Source of the DNA: Chlamydiia bacterium | GTDB lineage: Bacteria; Chlamydiota; Chlamydiia; Chlamydiales; FEN-1388 | Direction of reading: 5' to 3' | DNA length: 8,537 bases | NCBI GenBank assembly: GCA_003170575.1 | Contig: PMZB01000099.1 | Coordinates: 1 to 8,537, forward strand | Part shown: in pieces, positions 1-5,588 of the stretch | Layout: each line of letters starts with the position of its first letter | Numbering within the stretch: position 1 is the stretch's first letter | Notes under the pieces: model-generated | Databases searched by the model: none | The model's input: the letters and a program-made list of their open reading frames with translations, nothing else | Told to the model about the DNA's origin: nothing | Program-made: the position numbers and the translations under genes

Positions 1-1424
1 GCCTCATACTGGTCCCCAGGGTTTCGCCAGCTAAAGTCTTGGCTCATTCCCTTTTTCATGAGATTGCTCCACCCTTCAGGATCTTTAAAACGAAGGAGGG
101 CACGCCTTGCGGTAGCGATAAAGCTTTCAGAAGTAGGAGTTTCAAAAAGGAAGCCATTACCATCTTGCCGATTAACATCAACGTCAACAATTGTGTCGGC
201 AAGACCACCAGTTTTTCTGACGATGGGAATAGATCCATATTTGAGTGCAATTAATTGCGTAAGCCCACATGGCTCAAATAAAGAAGGCGCCACAAAAATG
301 TCAGAAGCGGCGAACAATTCATGAGAGAGCTCTTCCTGAGAACCAAGGAAAACAGCTCCTCTTTTTTTTGCACGGAGCAACGAATCAAGTTCTTTAAACG
401 CTAGTTCAGCTTCCTGTTCAGGTACAGATCCAAGAAGGACGCATTGAAACTGAAGCTCCTCTGCCTGGGCAAAAAGATCCCGGATCATATAAATGCCTTT
501 TTGCTGAACAAGCCTTGTGACAGAGATCAAAAGCGGAAGATCATCCAGAACTTTCAAACCAAGTTTGGAAAAAAGCTGATGCTTATTTTGCCTCTTGGAT
601 GTACGGACAGAGGCTTTGCTTTCCAAAGAATAGGGGCAGGAAAGATAAGGATCATGAGCTGGATTCCAAAAAAGGTCATCTATACCGTTCAAGACCCCTT
701 GGAATCGACTTCCCAAGCTGGCGAGCACTTTGTCAAGGCCTGTTCCCCCTTGTGGAGTAAGCACCTCCTTGGCATATGTTGGAGAAACAGTTGTTGCCCT
801 ATCACAGGTGAGCAATCCTGCTTTCACAGAGTTAAGACAGTCATAGGCAGGATCCTGAAAGCAGGAAGGATCCTGAAAATCTTCACGAGAAAATCCTACC
901 ATTTTTACATCGTCCCAGCTGCATCGGCCCTGATACTCAAAATTATGAATTGTAAAAACCGTTGAAAAGGAAGGGTCCTGCGGGATAAGTACTCTATAAA
1001 AAAGAGAAACAAGCGCTGCTGGCCAGTCGTGGAGATGAACAATATCAAACTTCCTTCTCCCCGCACGAAGATATTCAGCAACAGCGCGGGAAAAGCTAAG
1101 AAATCGTCCTACCTCGCCATAGATATTTTTCTCCCTTCTAAAATAGGAAGTTTCTGTATCGAAAAGACCAACCTCTACACCGTTTGCAGCCCGAAAGTAA
1201 GAAATTTTCCCTCTTTGCTTTTCCCCTTCACAGATAGTTTCAAAGCTGTCTTCTTTCTTTTCATCAGTCAATTTCGCGACATCAATGCATCCATAAAAAG
1301 GAAGGATCACAAGCACCTCATGCCCACGGGAAGCAAGCTCTCTTGTGAGACCCATGAGCACATCGCCCAATCCGCCCACCTTTGCAATCGGTGTTATTTC
1401 TGAAGTAACATGAAGAATACGCAT
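1..1424 (-). CDS. glgA: Glycogen synthase, 3' end cut by window edge
   Basis: GT5 glycosyltransferase that extends alpha-1,4-glucan chains from a nucleotide-glucose donor in the cytoplasm. I translated the minus strand from ATG 1424 to the window edge: 474 codons are open with no stop, and since family members are about 475-480 residues only the last few are missing. Visible signatures: KVGGLGDV near residue 15 (donor-binding Lys), HLHDWP at 130-135, TIHN..YQG near 163, VSPTYAKEV, GVLNGID at 263-269, VTRLVQQKG with Arg324 and Lys329, and PSLFEPCGLTQL with Glu384 and Cys386, matching E. coli Arg300, Lys305, Glu377 and Cys379. All key residues are present, so it should be active. The start has GAGGA 7 bases upstream. 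Chlamydia trachomatis GlgA is reported to use UDP-glucose as well as ADP-glucose; the donor here cannot be read from sequence. A near-exact 18-base tandem duplication (FQDPSC/FQDPAY) lies at residues 183-194. Confidence 0.97.
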   Translation of the reverse strand, partial: MRILHVTSEITPIAKVGGLGDVLMGLTRELASRGHEVLVILPFYGCIDVAKLTDEKKEDSFETICEGEKQRGKISYFRAANGVEVGLFDTETSYFRREKNIYGEVGRFLSFSRAVAEYLRAGRRKFDIVHLHDWPAALVSLFYRVLIPQDPSFSTVFTIHNFEYQGRCSWDDVKMVGFSREDFQDPSCFQDPAYDCLNSVKAGLLTCDRATTVSPTYAKEVLTPQGGTGLDKVLASLGSRFQGVLNGIDDLFWNPAHDPYLSCPYSLESKASVRTSKRQNKHQLFSKLGLKVLDDLPLLISVTRLVQQKGIYMIRDLFAQAEELQFQCVLLGSVPEQEAELAFKELDSLLRAKKRGAVFLGSQEELSHELFAASDIFVAPSLFEPCGLTQLIALKYGSIPIVRKTGGLADTIVDVDVNRQDGNGFLFETPTSESFIATARRALLRFKDPEGWSNLMKKGMSQDFSWRNPGDQYE

Positions 1425-1453
1425 AAACTGTTCCTCAAATACACATCCACTCG

Positions 1454-1482
1454 TTGACACTAAGTGATTCCGACAACATACT
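1454..1482 (+). promoter_or_regulatory. Sigma-70-type promoter facing right
   Basis: A perfect -35 box TTGACA (1454-1459) is followed after exactly 17 bases by CATACT (1477-1482), which matches 4 of 6 positions of the -10 consensus. The expected start of transcription is near 1489, 29 bases before the ATG at 1518, with a Shine-Dalgarno sequence in between. It lies inside the presumed 5' leader of glgA on the opposite strand. A chance match is possible, but the order of promoter, ribosome site and start codon is coherent. Confidence 0.45.
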
Positions 1483-1508
1483 CAACTTTGGGAATAATCA
1501 GGAGAAGG

Positions 1509-1514
1509 ATTATA
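1509..1514 (-). promoter_or_regulatory. Candidate -10 box for glgA
   Basis: Read on the minus strand, 1514 to 1509 is a perfect TATAAT. No good -35 box is seen at the usual spacing (CCCAAA or CCAAAA at 16-17 bases). The predicted transcript would start near 1502 and give glgA a leader of about 78 bases that crosses the opposing promoter. A single hexamer in AT-rich sequence is weak evidence. Confidence 0.35.
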
Positions 1515-1517
1515 CGT

Positions 1518-1598
1518 ATGCGTTCTTTTATTTTGGGCTTCTGTTGTTTTTTCTTTTCTTCCGCAAACCTTCCAGCTGAATCGACGTCATACTTTTGA
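1518..1598 (+). CDS. Possible 26-residue secreted peptide or gene remnant
   Basis: I do not recognise this product. The frame starts at ATG 1518 and ends at TGA 1596-1598. It has its own signals: GGAGAAGG at 1501-1508, 9 bases before the ATG, and a promoter at 1454-1482. The peptide resembles a signal peptide: a short basic start (MR), a hydrophobic core rich in Phe and Cys (residues 4-13), then a small-residue stretch with possible signal peptidase I sites after SSA (residue 16) or LPA (residue 20). Past the TGA the same frame stays open for 26 more codons (polar, basic) to TGA 1677-1679, so it could be a decayed secreted-protein gene. Alternatives are a genuine small peptide, or chance. No homolog search was possible. 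Confidence 0.35.
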   Translation: MRSFILGFCCFFFSSANLPAESTSYF

Positions 1599-1632
1599 AA
1601 GGCCTCTTTTTCAGAAACACAGAGGAAATCCC

Positions 1633-1665
1633 GTGCTAATCTTGCATCTAATGTCAGATTAGCAC
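1633..1665. repeat. Perfect 10-bp inverted repeat, 13-base loop
   Basis: GTGCTAATCT (1633-1642) and AGATTAGCAC (1656-1665) are exact inverse complements around a 13-base spacer. No T run follows on either strand, so it is not a classical intrinsic terminator. It could be an operator, an RNA processing hairpin or a relic of mobile DNA. It lies within the readthrough extension of the small plus-strand frame. Confidence 0.5.
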
Positions 1666-1688
1666 AAATGTTAAAGTGATCCTATACA

Positions 1689-1723
1689 AACCTGTTGAGA
1701 ATCCTCATACTGAGCACCAGGTT
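1689..1723. repeat. Inverted repeat just downstream of HEAT gene
   Basis: AACCTG (1689-1694) pairs with CAGGTT (1718-1723). Inside, TGAG (1696-1699), CTCA (1704-1707) and TGAG (1711-1714) offer two mutually exclusive inner stems. It sits 14 bases past the end of the HEAT-like gene (minus strand) and could be a weak 3' end structure for that operon. It has only a broken T-rich tract on the plus strand (ATTTCTTT) and none on the minus strand. Confidence 0.35.
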
Positions 1724-1736
1724 ATTTCTTTGTCCC

Positions 1737-2615
1737 TTACCCAGCTGACGCTCCAGCCAAGTATTGTTTCAATGTTCCCTTAACCCCAGGGTCTTGAAGC
1801 TGTTCCAAAAATAAAGCTTGAACTTCAGTGTCTGGCAAAAAGTGGGTGAGCACAAGCGCTGCCCGCTCAGTGTCTAATGTAATTGGGCGGGATTTCAAGA
1901 TTTTTATTCCAAAACGCTTGGCTTCCTCTCCTATATTCTTAAGGGCTGAAAGAGCTGCTGTTTCCATTTGCTCATCCGATCTTCCAATACACAAAAAGAG
2001 ATCGCGAATGGCTCCCTGGTATTTGGCTTTACCCAAAAGTTCTATAGCTAAAAGAGGTGCCAAGCCATAGCCAGGAGATAGAGGGTCTAAAAACTCTTCT
2101 GAAGAAACAAGAGGAAGCAAAACTTCAGGTTTGTCTAAAAGCACTTGTGAAGCTTGTTCCACAATCGTCTCTATCTCATCCTCTGAAAGAATGCTTTCTG
2201 CGAGGATACCCTCTGGGGAGGCTGGGTTTTGTTCAGCAACTCCTTGAAGCTCAGCATGGAGTTTTCTCATCTTTGCCACGCGCTCTGCATCGGCTCCCGA
2301 AAGGAGCAAGGAGGCTAAATCTTTTTTAAAAAGATTCTGGATTCTTTCCAAAAATGCAATCCGCCCCGGCTCAATTTCAGGCTGTATTCCTTTTGCATCT
2401 TCTTGAGTGTAATACTCCAACATGGCACCAAAACTTCCGGAAAAGTGAACATCCCGATGCATGAGAATCTCTTTATCCTCTTCATCAAAGAGAGGCAGAT
2501 CTGTAAATTCATCTCCTGAAAAAGGCACTTCTTCATGAACTTTTGTTTCCTCCTCGCTCCATTCAAATGAATGGGGCAAAAAAGGAGACAGATATTTTTC
2601 TTTAAAATCGTCCAT
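1737..2615 (-). CDS. HEAT-like helical repeat protein, unknown role
   Basis: A 292-residue protein with no signal peptide or membrane segment, so probably cytosolic. The first 60 residues are strongly acidic (runs such as EWSEEE and FDEEDKE). Residues from about 180 to 285 fall into helical hairpins of the HEAT/PBS-lyase type, for instance APLLAIELLGKAKYQGAIRD followed by a block ending ALSALKNIGEEA, and then a third pair. No catalytic motif is visible. The ATG at 2615 lies 2 bases after the lipA stop, with only a weak ribosome site (GTGGA), so translation is probably coupled to lipA. The context suggests a helper linked to lipoyl metabolism or 2-oxoacid dehydrogenases, but this is inference; HEAT-like repeats usually mediate protein contacts. 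Confidence 0.85.
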   Translation of the reverse strand: MDDFKEKYLSPFLPHSFEWSEEETKVHEEVPFSGDEFTDLPLFDEEDKEILMHRDVHFSGSFGAMLEYYTQEDAKGIQPEIEPGRIAFLERIQNLFKKDLASLLLSGADAERVAKMRKLHAELQGVAEQNPASPEGILAESILSEDEIETIVEQASQVLLDKPEVLLPLVSSEEFLDPLSPGYGLAPLLAIELLGKAKYQGAIRDLFLCIGRSDEQMETAALSALKNIGEEAKRFGIKILKSRPITLDTERAALVLTHFLPDTEVQALFLEQLQDPGVKGTLKQYLAGASAG

Positions 2616-2617
2616 AA

Positions 2618-3454
2618 TTAATCCACAAAACTTGATCGTACAAATGGCCCAGAGGCTATTTTTTTGATGCCAAGCCTTTTTCCTTCTTTTTCATACTCTT
2701 GAAATTCTTCTGGAGGCACCCACCTCGCTACTTGAAGATGTTTTGGCGATGGCTGCAAATACTGCCCCACTGTCACAATATCTACAGGGATTTGTGATAG
2801 AACTAATAGTGTTTCCAAAACTTCCTGCAAAGACTCCCCAAACCCAACCATGATCCCAGACTTTATAACCTGCTTAGGCTTTATCTGTTTTATTGTCTTA
2901 AGCACTGAAATAGACCTCTCAAATGTAGCCTTGCTTCGAATCCTGGGAGTTAATCTCTGCACAGTTTCAAGGTTGTGCCCTAAAATATCTGGACCTGCCT
3001 CAAGAACAACCTTAAGGGCATTTTCATTTCCCTGAAAATCAGAAACTAGCACCTCAACTGTTGCCTGAGGAAGCCTTTTTTTCACTGCAGCAATGGTTTT
3101 TGCAACATGGAGAGCTCCTCCATCAGGAAGATCATCCCTTGTCACCATTGTCAGCACTATATGTTCCAAATGAAGAGCCTCACACGCTTGCGCCACAGTT
3201 TCAGGCTCGCTCTTTTTCGGCTCTTCAGGGTGTTCTGCATGGCCAATATTACAAAATCCGCAGGATCGCGTGCAAAAATTGCCGAGAAGCAAAAATGTTG
3301 CCCTTTTTTTCTCAAAGCACCTCTGGATATTAGGGCATTTTGCCTCCTCACAAACGGTGTGAAGGGAAAACTCTTGAATACATCTTCTTGTTTCAGCAAT
3401 AGCCTTTCCGTCCCCAGACTGTATTGTAAGCCAGTCGGGAAGCCGACGCTGCAT
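2618..3454 (-). CDS. lipA: Lipoyl synthase (radical SAM)
   Basis: LipA inserts two sulfur atoms into protein-bound octanoyl groups, making the lipoyl cofactor of E2 subunits and GcvH. The 278-residue product shows both iron-sulfur motifs: CX4CX5C (Cys35, Cys40, Cys46) for the auxiliary cluster that donates sulfur, and the radical SAM CX3CX2C (Cys61, Cys65, Cys68, within CTRSCGFCN). Also seen are TMVTRDDLPDGGA, GHNLETV, SGIMVGFGE, TVGQYLQPS and the C-terminal RSS (273-275) typical of the family. I chose ATG 3454: GAGGA lies 7 bases upstream and the start is 4 bases past the lpdA stop. A longer frame from 3580 would run 122 bases into lpdA and add a non-homologous basic tail. It is slightly shorter than most LipA (about 300-320 residues) because the N-terminal lead is short. 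Confidence 0.97.
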   Translation of the reverse strand: MQRRLPDWLTIQSGDGKAIAETRRCIQEFSLHTVCEEAKCPNIQRCFEKKRATFLLLGNFCTRSCGFCNIGHAEHPEEPKKSEPETVAQACEALHLEHIVLTMVTRDDLPDGGALHVAKTIAAVKKRLPQATVEVLVSDFQGNENALKVVLEAGPDILGHNLETVQRLTPRIRSKATFERSISVLKTIKQIKPKQVIKSGIMVGFGESLQEVLETLLVLSQIPVDIVTVGQYLQPSPKHLQVARWVPPEEFQEYEKEGKRLGIKKIASGPFVRSSFVD

Positions 3455-3458
3455 ATCA

Positions 3459-4865
3459 TTATCCTCGTGTAAGCTTGCTCGCCAAAGTCTTTGGAAAATG
3501 AAGAGGTGTTTTGCATGCAATGAGCGATGCTTCAAGCCAGGCTTCTGCAAAAGTTGGGTGCGCTTGAATCGTGTCTGCAAGACATTCTATGGGGATTTCG
3601 TTAGCAAGAGCTACACCAATAATTGCAATCAACTCGCAGGCGTTATGGCCTACAACTTGAGCGCCAATAATTTTCCCCGTGTCTTCTTCAACAACAAGCT
3701 CTGCAAATCCTTCAGGCGCTCTTGATGCAAGCGACCTGCCAAGCGCTGAAAATGGGTAAGAATATGCTTTTGCCTTAATGCCTTTCTTTTTTGCCGCCTC
3801 AAGAGTCAATCCAATAGAGCCAACTTCAGGATAGGTAAAGGTAGCCGCTGGGATAGCATCGTAGTTCATGCGCACCTTTTCTCCAAGAATGTTGCGTGCT
3901 GCAGTGATTCCTTGATGGGTTGCCGCATGCGCCAACATCATTTTTCCTGTAATATCGCCTATAGCCCATATCCCTGGAACAGACGTTGAAAGATATTCAT
4001 CAACTATAACAGCGCCCTTTTCCATCTTAATCGGCACCGCAGAAAAACTATCTGTATTGAGCCTTCTGCCGACAGCAGAAAGAACACAGCTCACCTTTAG
4101 GGTTCTTTTGTCACTGAGCGTCACTTCAATACCATCTTTTAGACTTTTCGTTGCCTCAACCGTGTGACCGCACAAAATCTCTATGCCATCTTTTTTAAAG
4201 CCTTCGGCAACTGCTGCAGAAATAGTTTCACACTCAAGCGGGAGAATTCTGGAAAGAGCTTCCACAAGGATAACCTTGGAGCCTAAAGCCGCAAAAATAG
4301 AAGCAAACTCGCAACCAATTGCTCCTGCGCCAATGATCAAAATGCTTTCCGGAATGCTCTCTAGATCCAAAATAGTGGTCGATGAATGGATAAATTTGCC
4401 ATCAAAAGGAAATGCTTTTATGTCTTTTGGCTCTGAGCCGGTAGCCAAAATGATCGCATCAGCCTCCATGGAAGTAGGAGTTTTCCCTTTCACTTCAATC
4501 TTTTTAGGAGATGTCAAAACGCCTTGACCCTGAATAATTTCCACGCCGCTCGCACGAATCAGTTTGTCCAGGCTTGAGCGAAGACCAGACACAATCTCAT
4601 TCTTCTGTGCAACCATGAGCGGCCAATCAGCTTTTGCTTGGCTTACATGAAGGCCGAAACTTTCTGCGTTCTTGATATCGCGCAGCAAATTAACAGAAGT
4701 TACCAAAGCTTTTGTAGGAATACACCCCCAATTCAGGCAAGTTCCCCCCACATATTTTGCCTCAATAAGCGCCACTTTTTTTCCAGCATTAGCAAGATAA
4801 ATGGCCGCAGGATATCCCCCAGGGCCGCCGCCAAGTACTGCAACATCTACTTTTTTAATTTCCAT
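3459..4865 (-). CDS. lpdA: Dihydrolipoyl dehydrogenase (E3)
   Basis: FAD flavoprotein that reoxidises dihydrolipoyl groups on pyruvate and 2-oxoglutarate dehydrogenase complexes and reduces NAD+. The 468-residue length is normal. In order: FAD-binding GGGPGG at 12-17; the redox disulfide in GGTCLNWGCIPTK (Cys43, Cys48); the NAD-binding GAGAIGCEFA; the second FAD motif AIGDIT; and a C-terminal dimerisation domain with the catalytic pair His436 and Glu441 in AHPTFAE. The usual Val between the cysteines (CLNVGC) is Trp here, a conservative-site oddity that should not stop activity. The start at 4865 has GGAG 9 bases upstream. It is first in the operon with lipA and the HEAT-like gene. The upstream 78 bases, shared with the divergent tRNA gene, contain only a poor promoter match (TATATG near 4885). 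Confidence 0.97.
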   Translation of the reverse strand: MEIKKVDVAVLGGGPGGYPAAIYLANAGKKVALIEAKYVGGTCLNWGCIPTKALVTSVNLLRDIKNAESFGLHVSQAKADWPLMVAQKNEIVSGLRSSLDKLIRASGVEIIQGQGVLTSPKKIEVKGKTPTSMEADAIILATGSEPKDIKAFPFDGKFIHSSTTILDLESIPESILIIGAGAIGCEFASIFAALGSKVILVEALSRILPLECETISAAVAEGFKKDGIEILCGHTVEATKSLKDGIEVTLSDKRTLKVSCVLSAVGRRLNTDSFSAVPIKMEKGAVIVDEYLSTSVPGIWAIGDITGKMMLAHAATHQGITAARNILGEKVRMNYDAIPAATFTYPEVGSIGLTLEAAKKKGIKAKAYSYPFSALGRSLASRAPEGFAELVVEEDTGKIIGAQVVGHNACELIAIIGVALANEIPIECLADTIQAHPTFAEAWLEASLIACKTPLHFPKTLASKLTRG

Positions 4866-4901
4866 ACCTTACCACTCCAATTCGAACCTCATATAAAAGA
4901 C

Positions 4902-4930
4902 TAGAGAGAAAGGGAAAAGTTAGCTACGAT
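4902..4930 (+). promoter_or_regulatory. Candidate promoter for tRNA-Thr
   Basis: TAGAGA (4902-4907) and TACGAT (4925-4930) each match 4 of 6 consensus positions and are 17 bases apart. Transcription would start about 7 bases before the mature tRNA. The positions fit well but the hexamers are ordinary. Confidence 0.3.
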
Positions 4931-4943
4931 ATTTTCACACTTC

Positions 4944-5016
4944 GCCTGAATAGCTCAGTTGGTAGAGCGGCGCACTCGTAATGCGTAGGTCGTCGGTTCG
5001 ATTCCGGCTTCAGGCA
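4944..5016 (+). tRNA. tRNA-Thr, anticodon CGU
   Basis: A complete 73-base cloverleaf. The acceptor arms GCCTGAA (4944-4950) and TTCAGGC (5009-5015) pair fully; the D stem is GCTC/GAGC; the anticodon stem GCGCA/TGCGT encloses the loop CTCGTAA with anticodon CGT at 4977-4979, reading codon ACG; the T arm has GTCGG/CCGGC around TTCGATT. The discriminator base is A and no CCA is encoded. G1-C72 and C2-G71 agree with known bacterial threonine identity. It is divergent from lpdA and convergent with the lipoprotein gene, so it appears to be a lone transcription unit; a T5 run begins right after it (5017-5021). Confidence 0.97.
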
Positions 5017-5019
5017 TTT

Positions 5020-5502
5020 TTATTGTCGTGCTATAACGCGCGATCTTCCCTGATTGCTTGCGATGACCCACACCTTTTGCCCTACAGCAAAGGTTGGATC
5101 CATCCCTTGCACAACTGATTTTGCTTCGCCTGACTCAAGAGACACAATGTATTCCATGGCATTCTGCGTTTTGAGTGCTTTTTCAGCATAGGCTCCAGCT
5201 ACGGCGCCTGCAACACCTCCGCCGATGGTTGCAAGGGTGTTTCCCCGGCCCTTACCGATTTGAGAACCAGCCAGAGCGCCTCCAAGACCGCCCCCTACAA
5301 TACCTAGCCCGTTTTCCTCAAGGTATTCCTTATCCTCAACAGTGACCGGACGAGCGCTGATAACGACGCCAGGAGCAGATGAAGAAACTTCGCCCACGCT
5401 AGCTGCTGAGTAGACATTTGATGAAATCTGCCGGGCGCATCCTGATGTCAAAAGAAGTGCAGTGATAAAAATGGAAGAGAAGAAAAACATTTGCCTTTTC
5501 AT
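5020..5502 (-). CDS. slyB: SlyB-type outer-membrane lipoprotein, glycine zipper
   Basis: A 160-residue predicted lipoprotein. A basic start and hydrophobic segment (residues 5-18) lead to the lipobox LTSGC, so Cys22 would be lipidated; the next residue is Ala, not Asp, which in Lol-system bacteria favours export to the outer membrane. The layout follows E. coli SlyB/Pcp: a VYSA..VGEV block (30-39), a strand segment with ARPV (50-53), then a glycine zipper (65-106, GGGLGGALAG and GGGVAGAVAGAY) able to form a two-helix hairpin in the membrane, then a beta-rich C terminus (VSLESGEAKSVVQ, VGQKVWVIAS). SlyB is linked to envelope stability in enterobacteria; the exact role here is unknown. The start at 5502 has AGGGAG 11 bases upstream. 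The stop is 3 bases from the convergent tRNA gene. The symbol is by family resemblance. Confidence 0.85.
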   Translation of the reverse strand: MKRQMFFFSSIFITALLLTSGCARQISSNVYSAASVGEVSSSAPGVVISARPVTVEDKEYLEENGLGIVGGGLGGALAGSQIGKGRGNTLATIGGGVAGAVAGAYAEKALKTQNAMEYIVSLESGEAKSVVQGMDPTFAVGQKVWVIASNQGRSRVIARQ

Positions 5503-5536
5503 AACAAAAAATACTCCCTATGTTTGTTAGAGCGAT

Positions 5537-5566
5537 ATTATAGCACAGGTATAGTTTTCAATTCAA
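5537..5566 (-). promoter_or_regulatory. Extended -10 promoter of the slyB-like gene
   Basis: On the minus strand a perfect TATAAT (5542 to 5537) is preceded by TGC, making an extended -10 element, and TTGAAT (5566 to 5561) lies 18 bases further upstream as the -35 box (4 of 6). The predicted start near 5530 gives a leader of about 28 bases containing the ribosome site. This is the best promoter in the window and indicates that the lipoprotein gene is transcribed separately from the kinase-like gene upstream. Confidence 0.65.
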
Positions 5567-5588
5567 AGGGAGGGAGGCTGGCTGTCTT

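Larger units (their letters stand above)
1425..1736. other. 312-base gap between HEAT gene and glgA
   Basis: No long gene lies here. The stretch separates the end of the lpdA-lipA-HEAT operon from the start of glgA, both on the minus strand. It contains a plus-strand promoter and a short signal-peptide-like reading frame, a minus-strand -10 box suited to glgA, and two inverted repeats, each listed separately. I see no strong intrinsic terminator (stem plus T run) for the operon on the minus strand. Confidence 0.7.

Noticed and set aside
444..965. 173-residue plus-strand open frame
   Set aside because: It lies fully antisense to glgA, whose frame carries every conserved family motif; the plus-strand protein has no recognisable feature.
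1029..1403. 124-residue plus-strand open frame
   Set aside because: Antisense shadow of the glgA N-terminal region, which includes the KVGGLGDV and HLHDWP motifs.
1..1424. glgA as a broken gene
   Set aside because: I translated the full minus-strand frame line by line; it is open throughout and only the window edge removes the stop codon.
1633..1665. Intrinsic terminator of the lpdA-lipA-HEAT operon
   Set aside because: The inverted repeat is perfect but lacks a T run on the minus strand and is only moderately GC-rich.
3157..3516. 119-residue minus-strand frame overlapping lipA and lpdA
   Set aside because: It spans the out-of-frame ends of two well-identified genes and carries no motif.
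3455..3580. 42-residue N-terminal extension of LipA
   Set aside because: It would overlap the lpdA end by 122 bases and is lpdA's own DNA read in another frame; ATG 3454 has a good ribosome site and gives a normal LipA start.
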